The notes under the pieces were generated by a model. It saw nothing but the letters and a program-made list of their open reading frames with translations. It did no database searches and was not told the DNA's origin. 64,000 nucleotides of DNA from Pelagisphaera sp964404745 (GTDB lineage Bacteria; Verrucomicrobiota; Verrucomicrobiia; Opitutales; Opitutaceae). Both the position numbers and the translations under genes were made by a program. The stretch lies in assembly GCA_964404745.1 (NCBI GenBank), contig CAYOLG010000005.1, forward strand, positions 87,171 through 151,170, read 5' to 3'. This document shows positions 7,751-17,157 of the stretch, piece by piece; within the stretch, counting starts at the first letter, position 1, and every line of letters starts with the position of its first letter.

Positions 7751-10237
7751 CTATGATGATTTGGCCGCAGCTTTCTTGGTCGCCTTTTTGGCCACTCTAG
7801 GAGGAAACTCGAATTTTGTCTGGCCGTTGTCTTGAAGAACTAGATACGCATCGAATGGACGTTTTGTTCGCTTGGACCAGAATTTGTCGAGCAAATCGGT
7901 TTTCCCGGTTTCTAGAAGCTTCAACACCTGTTCTTTGGGGATTTCCCGATCTAGGATTTTGCGGCTAACCTTGATCGGAGTCTTCTCCTCATTGCCATCC
8001 ACCGCGCGAACAATATAGGCATTCGCCGTTTCGTAAAGATCCCCTCCGGTTCGCGGGCATTTTGCTATAGGCGTCATTTTGGAAAAATCCACTTCTCCGT
8101 TTTCGGAATCTCCGTTTCCAAAATCGAATTTCACCCGTTTGCTTTCGTCGTCGAGATAAAGGTAGGCACTGTAGTGCTTGCCCCTTTTGGAGCGAAAATC
8201 GTCCAAGGGCCCGATGCGCTTTTTCTCGAGGAGTTCGCGGATCTCCGCTTTGCTCATTTTCCGGTTTCCGACCACCTTGTAGACAGCGAAGGAGTTGTCT
8301 TTCGTTCGATAAGCCCTGAGAGATTCGTATAGGGGTTCTTTGCTGTAGGGGGAAACCAGATCGGTTGGCTCCAAATCGTCCTCGGTTTCTTCGTACGACT
8401 TGATATTGTCCACCACCTCTTTAGTCATGGAGACAATCTCATCGAGAAAGGTTTCGCTATCGAGCTCCCCTTCTTCAATTTTGCGCAATTTGTATTCCCA
8501 TTCTCCCGTGAGAGTCGGTTCCGTTAATGCTTCCGCCTTAACGGCTGAAAGAAAGTCCAGCAGCACTTCCGCTTTAGGCGTGGGCGCCAAATTGCGGTGG
8601 TCTCGCTCTATATAGCGTTCGGCGATCAGTCGTTCGATTATGGCTGATCGGGTAGCGGGCGTTCCGAGGCCGGTGTCCTTCATTGCGTCCGCCAGCTCAT
8701 CGTCCTCGACGAGTTTGCCAGCCCCTTCCATCGCCGAAAGCAAAGTGGCTTCCGTATAGCGAGGCGGCGGCTTGGTTTGTTCGTGGACGGAATCGAAATT
8801 GGCGATTCGGGCGATGCTGGGAGCGCCATCCTTTTCGCTGATTGCTGGCAGGGTTTTCTCGCCGATGCCTTCGGTCGATTTTCCATATACCTCCAGCCAT
8901 CCAGGAAAAACCAGAACCTTGCCCTCGGTTTTAAAGACGTGAACGTCCACTTCACTGAGGCGGGTAGTCACGTTGTATTCAGCAGACGGATAGAAGACAG
9001 CGATGAATCTCCGGGCGATCATGTCGAAGATCTTGGCCTCATCGTCTTTGAGCTTTTTGCGGTTTTCGGCTGTCGGTATGATCGCGAAGTGATCAGAAAC
9101 ATGCTTGTTGTTGAAGACCCGCTTGTCTGTAGGATTTATCCAATTATTGGATACAGCCTTTTTAGCGATAGTGTCGAGACCGTCGCCCAGATTTTTCAGA
9201 GTTTCGGCGCAGGTTTCCGGATAATCCTCGGGAAGGGCTTTGGAATCCGTTCTCGGATATGTGATCATCTTGTGCCGCTCATAAAGAGCCTGAGCGAGCT
9301 GAAGTGTCCTTCGAGCGGAGAATCCGTATCGATTATTGGCTTCGCGTTGAAGCGTCGTCAGATCGTAAAGGCGAGGCGCGGATTGCCTAGATTTTTTCGT
9401 TATTTCACTGACAACGGCTTTATCGGCCTTTTCTAGCGACTCGATAACCTGTTTGGCGTCGCTCTCGTTCCAAAGTCGGTCCACGCGATCGTGTTCGTCG
9501 TCGGATCTCTTGAAGTCGGGTTTTTGATAAGCCCCTTCATATTCGCCATTAGTTAGGGAAAAATTGGCGACGATTCTCCAGTAGTCTCTTGGCTTGAATT
9601 GCTCGATCTCCCGCTCCCGTCTTACGACCATTCCCAATGTGGGAGTTTGCACCCGGCCAACTCCGGCCACGTTTCCGGCCCGAGAGCCGTAGAGGCGCTT
9701 GGTGACCCCTCGCGTGCAATTGATGCCAATCAGCCAGTCAGCTTCGGAGCGGGAGGTGGCCGCTTCGGCTAGATGGGCCATTTCTTCCCCATCCCGGAGA
9801 TTGTCGAAAGCTTCTCGAATGCCTGTCGGCGTCATCGAGAGCATCCAGAGCCGCTTAACCGGCTTTTTGCTTTTAGTTAGCCTGTAGACGTAGTTGAAGA
9901 TCAGTTCGCCCTCGCGCCCGGCGTCGCAAGCGTTGATCAGCGTGTCGACATCTTTGCGATTGATGAGTTGCTTGACGGCCTTGAATTTGGATTCGGTTTT
10001 ATCAATCGGCTTGAGCTTAAATTTCGAGGGTATGATCGGAAGGCTGGCCAATCTCCAGAAGGCGTCTTTTTTGTCGTAGTCTTCCGGCATACATAGTTCG
10101 ACGATATGGCCGACGGCCGAGGTGATCACGTATTCGCCGCTCTCGAAATAGTCGTCCTTTTTCTCAAACTTGCCGCCCAACGCCCGGGCGAGATCTTGAG
10201 CGACACTTGGCTTTTCAGCGATAATAAGGGACTTCAT
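7751..10237 (-). CDS. topB: DNA topoisomerase III
   Basis: This type IA topoisomerase relaxes and decatenates single-stranded regions of DNA. The start was placed at the ATG giving MKSLIIAEKPSVAQ, the Toprim opening; an upstream in-frame extension lacks homology. Toprim acidic residues are in NACDAGREGE (about 100-112), and the catalytic tyrosine is Y327 in MITYPRTDSK. After the topoisomerase core (to about residue 600) two C-terminal repeat modules of the topoisomerase III type follow, each with a K-R...Y-x-A-Y-L pattern, ending in a Lys/Ala-rich tail. The length of 828 residues suits TopB with C-terminal repeats. Confidence 0.95.
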   Translation of the reverse strand: MKSLIIAEKPSVAQDLARALGGKFEKKDDYFESGEYVITSAVGHIVELCMPEDYDKKDAFWRLASLPIIPSKFKLKPIDKTESKFKAVKQLINRKDVDTLINACDAGREGELIFNYVYRLTKSKKPVKRLWMLSMTPTGIREAFDNLRDGEEMAHLAEAATSRSEADWLIGINCTRGVTKRLYGSRAGNVAGVGRVQTPTLGMVVRREREIEQFKPRDYWRIVANFSLTNGEYEGAYQKPDFKRSDDEHDRVDRLWNESDAKQVIESLEKADKAVVSEITKKSRQSAPRLYDLTTLQREANNRYGFSARRTLQLAQALYERHKMITYPRTDSKALPEDYPETCAETLKNLGDGLDTIAKKAVSNNWINPTDKRVFNNKHVSDHFAIIPTAENRKKLKDDEAKIFDMIARRFIAVFYPSAEYNVTTRLSEVDVHVFKTEGKVLVFPGWLEVYGKSTEGIGEKTLPAISEKDGAPSIARIANFDSVHEQTKPPPRYTEATLLSAMEGAGKLVEDDELADAMKDTGLGTPATRSAIIERLIAERYIERDHRNLAPTPKAEVLLDFLSAVKAEALTEPTLTGEWEYKLRKIEEGELDSETFLDEIVSMTKEVVDNIKSYEETEDDLEPTDLVSPYSKEPLYESLRAYRTKDNSFAVYKVVGNRKMSKAEIRELLEKKRIGPLDDFRSKRGKHYSAYLYLDDESKRVKFDFGNGDSENGEVDFSKMTPIAKCPRTGGDLYETANAYIVRAVDGNEEKTPIKVSRKILDREIPKEQVLKLLETGKTDLLDKFWSKRTKRPFDAYLVLQDNGQTKFEFPPRVAKKATKKAAAKSS

Positions 10238-10257
10238 AAACGAGTGAAAGTTGGTTT

Positions 10258-10491
10258 TTATAGTTTGATTCCCGATAGGACGTATGGCTCGCAGGAATGG
10301 GGTATTTCCATCCGGCGAGGTACCCAAACTTCTCGTTTCTGCTCTCTCCAAGGCATTGGAATCGCGTCGATGTAGCGCAGGCAGGGTTCTGGCAAGTACA
10401 ATTTTCCGGCGGCCAGTTCTAGCCGGTGAAATAAACGGTTGATTCGAAGTGCGACGTTTTCCTCTCGTAAAGTGGAGCAGAATCGCTCCAT
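10258..10491 (-). CDS. Doubtful small ORF upstream of topB
   Basis: A 77-residue frame (starting MERFCSTLREEN) ends 20 bases before the topB start, on the same strand, in the 288-base space between topB and lpxK. It has ordinary composition and no motif I recognise. An alternative ATG at 10527 overlaps the lpxK ATG on the other strand, which would leave no room for separate promoters. It could be a small co-transcribed gene or simply the topB leader; apart from this frame I see nothing else in the space. Confidence 0.3.
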   Translation of the reverse strand: MERFCSTLREENVALRINRLFHRLELAAGKLYLPEPCLRYIDAIPMPWREQKREVWVPRRMEIPHSCEPYVLSGIKL

Positions 10492-10525
10492 ATTCCCGAG
10501 TCTTTTCGATTGACGATCCGTTTGC

Positions 10526-11749
10526 ATGGCAATTTCCAAATTTAAGAAGCGGCTGTCTCAGTTAGAAGAGTTCGCTGTCGGTGTGTTCTACGATCGCCGC
10601 CGCGGAAAGCGAGCCTTCGCGCTCGGCTGCTTCTTGTATGCCCTTTCCGTGATATTCGGATTTCTCGCGCGATTACGCTTCTTTCTTTACCGAAAGCGTA
10701 TCCTTAAGGACCAGCCTTTGGGGTGTTTAGTGGTGGTTGTTGGAAACCTCACGGTGGGAGGCACGGGAAAGACTCCGGTCGTGGAAAAATTCGCCCGATC
10801 GCTCCAGCAACAGGGCCGGCGGGTTGCGATTCTCAGCCGCGGATACATGAGCAAGGATTTAGCCCGGGAATCAGTTTTCCAGAAGCTGTGGCGATCCTGG
10901 GTGTCGGGAGGGGATCCCCTCCCGCCGAAAGTGGTTAGCGATGGTGAAAAGGTGCTTCTCAATTCTGAATTCGCGGGCGATGAGCCCTACATGCTGGCCC
11001 GGAATTTGCCCGGGATAATTGTCCTGGTGGACAAGGATCGAGTAAAGAGCGGAACCTATGCCATCAAAAAGTTTGGGTGCGATACTCTTGTTTTGGATGA
11101 CGGGTTTCAGTATCTGCCACTCAAAGGCAGGCTCAATCTATTGTTGATCGACAAGAGCAATCCATTCGGGAATCGCCATCTATTGCCGAGGGGAATTCTG
11201 AGAGAGCCGATTCGCCACATTAAACGGGCCTCCTACATTTTTCTGACCAAGTCCGACGGGGAGCCGGATCCGGAACTGGAAGCCCTGATTCAAAAGCACA
11301 ATCCAGGGATCGACATCATCGAATGCGCCCACAAGCCGCAATATCTGCAACAGGTCAACGGGGAGGGTCGGCTGCCTTTGGATGATTTGCTGCAAAAACG
11401 GATTGGGGCGTTTAGCGGTATTGCGGTTCCGGAGAGCTTCGAAGGATTTCTCCGGGGTTTCGGGGCGAATTTGCTTTATACCAAACGCTTTTTGGACCAC
11501 CATCGGTTCGATGCCGGCGAATTGGGAGAGATTTTTAAAGAGGCGGTTGATGCTGACTTGGATTTTATCGTGACCACAGAAAAGGATGCGGTTCGCATCC
11601 CGGAGGATCAGAACTTTCCTCTGCCGCTCTACTTTTTGCGCTTGGAAATCGAGATTCTACGAGGGGTAGAGGACTTTGATGCGGCTGTATCCAAGATTTG
11701 TTTTTCGGGCGCGCTGCGAGAAAGTCTGGCGATAAACAAGCTTGCTTAA
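10526..11749 (+). CDS. lpxK: Tetraacyldisaccharide 4'-kinase LpxK
   Basis: LpxK phosphorylates the 4' position of the lipid A disaccharide, the sixth step of lipid A synthesis at the inner membrane, so the organism makes LPS. The P-loop GNLTVGGTGKTP lies at residues about 73-84, after a membrane-associating hydrophobic helix (residues 30-55). Conserved segments LDDGFQYLPL and the C-terminal TTEKDAVR follow. The 407-residue length is somewhat above the usual 320-370. It heads a plus-strand run with short gaps to the next genes. Confidence 0.95.
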   Translation: MAISKFKKRLSQLEEFAVGVFYDRRRGKRAFALGCFLYALSVIFGFLARLRFFLYRKRILKDQPLGCLVVVVGNLTVGGTGKTPVVEKFARSLQQQGRRVAILSRGYMSKDLARESVFQKLWRSWVSGGDPLPPKVVSDGEKVLLNSEFAGDEPYMLARNLPGIIVLVDKDRVKSGTYAIKKFGCDTLVLDDGFQYLPLKGRLNLLLIDKSNPFGNRHLLPRGILREPIRHIKRASYIFLTKSDGEPDPELEALIQKHNPGIDIIECAHKPQYLQQVNGEGRLPLDDLLQKRIGAFSGIAVPESFEGFLRGFGANLLYTKRFLDHHRFDAGELGEIFKEAVDADLDFIVTTEKDAVRIPEDQNFPLPLYFLRLEIEILRGVEDFDAAVSKICFSGALRESLAINKLA

Positions 11750-11811
11750 CTCCAATTGATTTGACCCTGGGTTCTTGCAACCTGAAGAAAAGCTGTTTGT
11801 AGAGAAAGAAG

Positions 11812-12933
11812 ATGACAGACCCAAGATATTCTCAGCTCGCCCGAAATTTGACCTCCTATTCGACCCGTTTGCGGCCAGGAGAAAAGGCTCTTATCGATGC
11901 CTTTGACGTGCCGGACGAAATGATTATCGAGTTACTCCGATCGGTGAGGGAGCGCGGGGCGGTTCCCTATGTGAATTTGAATCACGCCCGAATCTCGAGG
12001 GAGATCGTATTGGAGGCTACTGAGGATCAAATGCGCATCCAGGGAGCCGTGGAGTTGCAGCGAATGAAATCCATGGATGCTTACATCGCTCTTCGAGGAT
12101 CTCAAAACATTTTCGAGTCTTCCGATGTATCCGCTGAACAAATTCAAATGGTTTCGGAAGTCATGAAGCCCGTGCTGGATTGGCGGGTGAACCATACGAA
12201 GTGGGTTGTCTTGCGGTGGCCGACGCCGTCCATGGCTCAGCAGGCGATGATGAGCACGGAGGCATTCGAGGACTTCTTTTTCAAAGTCTGCAACTTGGAT
12301 TACGGTCGGATGAAAGAGGGAAGCAATCGCTTGGCCGAGCTCATGACTGAAGCCGATGAAGTGGAGATCAAGGGTAATGGAACGGATCTGCGTTTCTCGA
12401 TGAAAGGGATTCCGGCCATTCCCTGTGTGGGAACTCACAATGTTCCGGATGGGGAGGTGTTCTCTTGTCCCATTCGAGATAGCGTGGAGGGGGTCATCCA
12501 ATACAATGCTCCAACGGTTTACCAAGGCGTTTCCTTCGACAATATTCGCTTGGAGTTCAAAAAAGGCAAGATTGTCGATGCCCGATCGAGCAATACCGAG
12601 CGTTTGAATGAGATTTTGGATTCCGATATCGGAGCCCGATTCATTGGCGAATTCGCGATCGGATTTAATCCCCATATTCGCGAGCCCATGAGGGACATTC
12701 TCTTCGACGAAAAGATTTCTGGATCTTTCCACCTCACTCCGGGTCAGGCATACGAGGACGCTGACAACGGAAACAAGTCGCAAGTGCATTGGGATATGGT
12801 CTGCATCCAACGCGAAGAATTCGGTGGGGGGGAGATTTGGTTTGATGGCGAGCTCATTCGAAAAGACGGCATATTCGTGGGGGAAGATCTCGAATCTCTG
12901 AATCCAGAAAGCCTTCTAGGGGCGAGTTCCTGA
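11812..12933 (+). CDS. M29 family aminopeptidase
   Basis: The product matches thermophilic-type metallo-aminopeptidases (AmpS/AmpT, family M29), which remove N-terminal residues from peptides in the cytoplasm using two metal ions. Metal-site motifs appear in the family's order in the C-terminal half: NVPDGEVF, GEFAIGFNP (Glu), FHLTPGQAYEDA (His) and QVHWDMV (His and Asp). A length of 373 residues is normal. It precedes the adenosine deaminase gene by only 13 bases, implying an operon. Confidence 0.93.
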   Translation: MTDPRYSQLARNLTSYSTRLRPGEKALIDAFDVPDEMIIELLRSVRERGAVPYVNLNHARISREIVLEATEDQMRIQGAVELQRMKSMDAYIALRGSQNIFESSDVSAEQIQMVSEVMKPVLDWRVNHTKWVVLRWPTPSMAQQAMMSTEAFEDFFFKVCNLDYGRMKEGSNRLAELMTEADEVEIKGNGTDLRFSMKGIPAIPCVGTHNVPDGEVFSCPIRDSVEGVIQYNAPTVYQGVSFDNIRLEFKKGKIVDARSSNTERLNEILDSDIGARFIGEFAIGFNPHIREPMRDILFDEKISGSFHLTPGQAYEDADNGNKSQVHWDMVCIQREEFGGGEIWFDGELIRKDGIFVGEDLESLNPESLLGASS

Positions 12934-12946
12934 ATTTCAGGTTTAT

Positions 12947-13948
12947 ATGAGCTTAGCTATTGGGCCAGAAGCGCTACAGGAGCGGATCAGGCGAATTCCA
13001 AAGACAGAAACGCATCTTCACATCGAAGGGGCTTTGCCCTACGATCTGCTGCGCGAATTGGATCCCAAACGTTTTCCAGAATATCCGCCATTTAGGGAGC
13101 CTAGCTATCTCTATCCGAATTTCGTGGAGTTCGAAACGCTGCTAGTGGATCATGCGGTAGCTTGGTACACGGGGCCAGAGCGATATTATGAAGCTTGCAA
13201 ACGCATCTTTGCAGACCTGTTTGAACAGAATGTTCGGTATCTGGAGACCAGCCTTCACTTGGCCATAATCGAATTTACAGGTTCGGATGGGCACGAGTTG
13301 ATTAGCGCAATCAAATCGGCTGCTCCGGAAGGCTTGGAGGTCAAGGTCATAGGGGGGCTAACTCGGGATGGATACACGAGCGTTATGGCTCCGATCATTG
13401 ACTCGCTTCATGCCTGGGACGATCTCGACGGCATCGATATGCATGGCCAGGAGTGGCTAGAATTGGAGTCTTGGGCTGCTCCGGTTTGGAGGCGATGCAA
13501 AGATGCTGGAAAGATCGTTAAAGCGCATGCAGGGGAGTTCGGAGGACCGGAGAAGATCAGGGAGGCTTTGGATGTTTTAGGAGCCGAGCGTATCCAGCAT
13601 GGAGTCCGGGCAAAAGAAGATCCTGAGTTGGTCTCCCGAATTGTGGATGAGGGAATTATCCTGGATATGTGCCCGATCAGTAACGAGAAACTTAAAGTGG
13701 TAGATCGTATCGAAGAGCATCCAATGCGTGAATACGTTGAGAAGGGAGTGGTATGCACGGTGAACACGGATGACCCCTTGTGTTTTGCCAATACGATTAC
13801 GGAGGAATTCGAAACCTTGGCGTCCCGAATCGGATTGAGCCCTTTACGGGTAGCGGAGATCGCTAAAAACGGATTTCGATACGCTCGTATGGATGATGGC
13901 TTGAAAAGGGGATTTATAGAGGAGATCGACGCTATCTTCACTGATTGA
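12947..13948 (+). CDS. Adenosine/adenine deaminase family protein
   Basis: The TIM-barrel amidohydrolase carries the zinc motif T-H-L-H-I-E-G near residue 20, the catalytic pair in KAHAGE, His in IQHGV and the two Asp of NTDDP near the C-terminus, all in the order of the adenosine deaminase family. It would deaminate adenosine, adenine or a related purine; substrate choice within the family cannot be decided by eye. It is sandwiched between the aminopeptidase and the pseudouridine synthase with almost no spacers, so all three are probably one transcript. Confidence 0.9.
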   Translation: MSLAIGPEALQERIRRIPKTETHLHIEGALPYDLLRELDPKRFPEYPPFREPSYLYPNFVEFETLLVDHAVAWYTGPERYYEACKRIFADLFEQNVRYLETSLHLAIIEFTGSDGHELISAIKSAAPEGLEVKVIGGLTRDGYTSVMAPIIDSLHAWDDLDGIDMHGQEWLELESWAAPVWRRCKDAGKIVKAHAGEFGGPEKIREALDVLGAERIQHGVRAKEDPELVSRIVDEGIILDMCPISNEKLKVVDRIEEHPMREYVEKGVVCTVNTDDPLCFANTITEEFETLASRIGLSPLRVAEIAKNGFRYARMDDGLKRGFIEEIDAIFTD

Positions 13949-13949
13949 C

Positions 13950-14888
13950 TTGGAAAAGAGCCCTACAGAACTCGTGGTCCCGGAAGGGGCCCGCAAGATG
14001 CGAGTGGATCGCTATTTGGCGCAGGCGAATCCGGAGATCAGTCGAACTGATTTTCAGCGAGCCCTAGATGCCGGTCTGGTTGAGGTAAATGGAGAGTCTG
14101 CAACCAAGAAGCAATTGATTGCGGCGGGCGATCGGGTCCTATTCGAATTGCCAGCTGTGGAATCCTTAGCCATGGGCCCCATCGATCTCGGATTGCAGCC
14201 GGTGTACGAAGACGACGATTTGATCGTGGTAAATAAGCCGGCTGGCTTGGTGACGCATCCTGGAGCGGGAAAGCCGGAGCCGACGTTGGCGCATGGATTG
14301 CATTTCTTGTGCAAGGGCAAGTTGAGTTTGCTGGGCGGAGAGGATAGGCCTGGCATCGTTCATCGCTTGGACCGAGAAACGAGTGGCCTGATCGTCGCCG
14401 CGAAAACGGATGAGGCGTACCGGGCGTTGGGGGAGAGCTTTCGGTCTCGAACGATAGTTAAAGAATATCTCGCTCTCGTGACGGGCGTGCCGAAACTCTT
14501 TAGCGGCTCGATTCGCAAGAATATCGAAAGAAACCCCGCTCAAAGGCATAAAATGAGAGTTTGCCAGGGCGATCACGGTAGGGAGGCCAGGACGGATTGG
14601 GTCGCCGAGGCACGATTTCGTCTGGGTTACTCGCTATTGCGTTGCCGTATTCACACGGGAAGGACTCATCAAATTCGAGTTCACCTGATGAGTATTGGGC
14701 ACGCTATCCTGGGCGACCGAATCTATGGATATCGGCCTCTGGCGGATCTACCGATGGAGCCGAAGCGAGTGATGCTGCACGCTGCCAGATTGGCCTTCGA
14801 CCATCCGGCTTCCGAGGAGAAGTTGAATCTGGAGGCCCCGCCCCCAGAGGATTTCGACCCCTTTCTAGCGAGTCCAAGGGTTGAATAG
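13950..14888 (+). CDS. RluA/RluD-family pseudouridine synthase with S4 domain
   Basis: The protein isomerises uridines in RNA, probably 23S rRNA. An S4 RNA-binding domain occupies residues about 10-80 (beginning MRVDRYL), and the synthase domain carries the catalytic Asp in HRLDRETSGL and the later segment GRTHQIRVHL. A TTG one base after the preceding stop was chosen as start because it restores the usual LxVPEGA lead-in to the S4 domain; the first ATG (13998) would remove it. The 312-residue length is typical of RluD-like enzymes. Confidence 0.92.
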   Translation: MEKSPTELVVPEGARKMRVDRYLAQANPEISRTDFQRALDAGLVEVNGESATKKQLIAAGDRVLFELPAVESLAMGPIDLGLQPVYEDDDLIVVNKPAGLVTHPGAGKPEPTLAHGLHFLCKGKLSLLGGEDRPGIVHRLDRETSGLIVAAKTDEAYRALGESFRSRTIVKEYLALVTGVPKLFSGSIRKNIERNPAQRHKMRVCQGDHGREARTDWVAEARFRLGYSLLRCRIHTGRTHQIRVHLMSIGHAILGDRIYGYRPLADLPMEPKRVMLHAARLAFDHPASEEKLNLEAPPPEDFDPFLASPRVE

Positions 14889-14943
14889 GATTACTGGGAA
14901 ACCGAGGCTTGCGCGGTTGGCGGCGACTCGCAAACTGCCGGGC

Positions 14944-15780
14944 ATGATCAATCCTGAATGGACGAAGGCAAAAGAATACGAAGACATTGTCTACGAAAAG
15001 TGGGGAGCTGTCGCTAAAGTTACGATAAATAGGCCAGAGAAAAGGAATGCATTCCGTCCGCAGACGGTGTTCGAAATGTATGAGGCTTTTTGCGATGCGC
15101 GCGAGGATCAATCGATTGCAGCTGTGCTCCTGATGGGAGCGGGCCCTCATACCGATGGCAAATACGCGTTCTGCTCGGGCGGCGATCAAAGCGTTCGAGG
15201 GCATGCCGGGTACGTGGGCGACGATGGGGTGCCCAGATTGAATGTCTTGGACCTTCAGCGATTAATTCGCTCCATGCCGAAAGTAGTTATTGCCTTAGTT
15301 GCTGGATACGCCATTGGCGGCGGGCATGTTTTGCATGTGATTTGCGATCTGTCTATCGCAGCCGACAACGCTGTATTCGGGCAGACTGGCCCCAAAGTGG
15401 GCAGTTTCGACGGAGGATTGGGAGCGAGCTATTTGGCGAGCATCGTGGGCCAAAAGAAAGCGAGAGAGATCTGGTATCTATGCCGGCAATACAATGCACA
15501 GGAGGCTTTGGATATGGGATTGGTAAATAAGGTTGTACCGGTGGAAGAGCTCGAGTCGGAAGGGGTGCAGTGGGCGTTGGAAGTTGCCGAGAAAAGCCCG
15601 ACAGCCATTCGATGCTTGAAGTCGGCTTTCAACGCCGCCCTAGATGGGCAAGCGGGCCTTCAGGAGCTCGCGGGAAACGCCACTTATCTTTACTACATGA
15701 CCGAAGAAGGGGCCGAAGGGAAGCAAGCGTTTCTCGACAAGCGCAAACCAGACTTTTCCAAGTATCCTTGGATGCCCTGA
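14944..15780 (+). CDS. menB: 1,4-dihydroxy-2-naphthoyl-CoA synthase
   Basis: MenB closes the second ring of the naphthoquinone in menaquinone synthesis. The crotonase-fold protein has the MenB-specific start (YEDIVYEKWGAVAKVTINRPEKRNAF), the loop with FCSGGDQSVRG, the oxyanion segment AGYAIGGGHVLH and the C-terminal ending FSKYPWMP. The ATG giving MINPEWTK was chosen; an upstream TTG would add an unsupported leader overlapping the rluA-type gene. No other men genes are nearby, so the pathway is scattered. Presence indicates a menaquinone-based respiratory chain. Confidence 0.95.
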   Translation: MINPEWTKAKEYEDIVYEKWGAVAKVTINRPEKRNAFRPQTVFEMYEAFCDAREDQSIAAVLLMGAGPHTDGKYAFCSGGDQSVRGHAGYVGDDGVPRLNVLDLQRLIRSMPKVVIALVAGYAIGGGHVLHVICDLSIAADNAVFGQTGPKVGSFDGGLGASYLASIVGQKKAREIWYLCRQYNAQEALDMGLVNKVVPVEELESEGVQWALEVAEKSPTAIRCLKSAFNAALDGQAGLQELAGNATYLYYMTEEGAEGKQAFLDKRKPDFSKYPWMP

Positions 15781-15823
15781 TCCATAACGCTTTGCAGTTA
15801 GATCCTTGCATTATACAGCTGAC

Positions 15824-17092
15824 ATGCTCACCACTAACTTTATCGACAGGAAACTAGCGGACAAAATCGCCCGCGAATTCGGAACCCCGTGCTACGTTTA
15901 CGACGAGACTTCCTTGAGGATGGCGGCGGATCAGGTTTTGGCTTTTCCTAATGCCTACGGTTTGACGGCCCGGTTTGCCATGAAGGCTTGCCCGAACGCC
16001 AACATACTCCGGCTCTTCAAGAAAAAGGGTCTAAAGATCGATGCCAGTTCGATTTACGAGGCGGAAAGAGCCCTGATGGCTGGATACGAAGCCTCGGATA
16101 TATCCTTGAGCACTCAGGAATTCCCTGATGGCGATTCGCTCGCCGCCCTAGTTGAGAAGGGGATGAGCGTTAATGCCTGTTCACTTCACCAATTGGAAAA
16201 GTATGGTAAACGATTTCCAAATACGCAGGTTGGTTTGCGATTCAATCCAGGTTTGGGTTCTGGCGGAACGAATCGGACGAACGTCGGTGGGCCCGCATCC
16301 AGCTTTGGGATTTGGCATGAAAGCAAGTCGGATGCGAAAACGCTAACGGAAAAATACGGTCTTAACGTATTCAGAATCCATACCCATATTGGAAGCGGAA
16401 GCGATCCTGAAGTTTGGATACGAGCCGTTTCTCTCAGCCTCGACATGGTTCGGTATTTCGAAGACGCGACCCATTTGAATCTGGGCGGCGGTTACAAGGT
16501 GGGCAGAATTGCCGGCGAAAAGACCACTGATCTGCAGATGATTGGCAATCCTATGAAGCATGCGTTTGAAGCGTTCGCCGAGGCGACGGGACGCAAAATT
16601 CATTTGGAGGTCGAGCCGGGCACTTACTTGGTGGCCAACAGTTGCGTTCTGCTGTCCAGCGTTCAGGACCTGGCTAGCACGGGCGAAGGCGGCTACGATT
16701 TTATCAAGCTAGATTCGGGGATGACGGAAAATACGCGTCCTTCCATGTACGGTTCCCAGCACGAGATCCAGCTGCTGTCTCCAACGGGCGAAAAGAGAGC
16801 TGAGAAGTCTTATATTGTCGTGGGCCACTGCTGCGAGTCCGGTGACATTCTCACGCCAGCTCCTGCCGATCCCGAAGCGCTCCATCCCAGAATCCTGCCG
16901 GAGGCCAGAATTGGAGACTTAGTCGTCATTGGGGGTGTAGGGGCTTACTGCTCATCGATGGCGACCAAGAACTACAATTCCTTCCCGGAATGTCCGGAAG
17001 CTCTCATTCGCCTGGATGGCAGCGTAGACCTGATGCGCAAGCGGCAATCGCTCCGCGAAATTGTTGCCAACGAAACTGAGATAGCCTTCTAG
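15824..17092 (+). CDS. lysA: Diaminopimelate decarboxylase
   Basis: LysA decarboxylates meso-diaminopimelate to lysine with PLP. The PLP lysine is K54 in FAMKACPN; other fold III motifs are HIGSGSDP, LNLGGGYK, and the C-terminal dimer-contributed cysteine motif HCCESGDIL. The ATG giving MLTTNFIDRK was taken rather than a TTG six codons upstream. At 422 residues it is of normal size. It lies between menB and DAHP synthase on the same strand. Confidence 0.95.
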   Translation: MLTTNFIDRKLADKIAREFGTPCYVYDETSLRMAADQVLAFPNAYGLTARFAMKACPNANILRLFKKKGLKIDASSIYEAERALMAGYEASDISLSTQEFPDGDSLAALVEKGMSVNACSLHQLEKYGKRFPNTQVGLRFNPGLGSGGTNRTNVGGPASSFGIWHESKSDAKTLTEKYGLNVFRIHTHIGSGSDPEVWIRAVSLSLDMVRYFEDATHLNLGGGYKVGRIAGEKTTDLQMIGNPMKHAFEAFAEATGRKIHLEVEPGTYLVANSCVLLSSVQDLASTGEGGYDFIKLDSGMTENTRPSMYGSQHEIQLLSPTGEKRAEKSYIVVGHCCESGDILTPAPADPEALHPRILPEARIGDLVVIGGVGAYCSSMATKNYNSFPECPEALIRLDGSVDLMRKRQSLREIVANETEIAF

Positions 17093-17157
17093 GAGCAATG
17101 CCCTTTTTCATTGATGACGGTTGTAAAGGATTGTTGGACTGATAGAGTGAAATTGAA

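Noticed and set aside
8777..9436. 219-codon plus-strand frame inside topB
   Set aside because: It overlaps topB entirely, lacks motifs and is a shadow of a well-supported gene.
11932..12810. 292-codon minus-strand frame inside the M29 peptidase
   Set aside because: It is antisense to a gene with clear metal-site motifs and shows none of its own.
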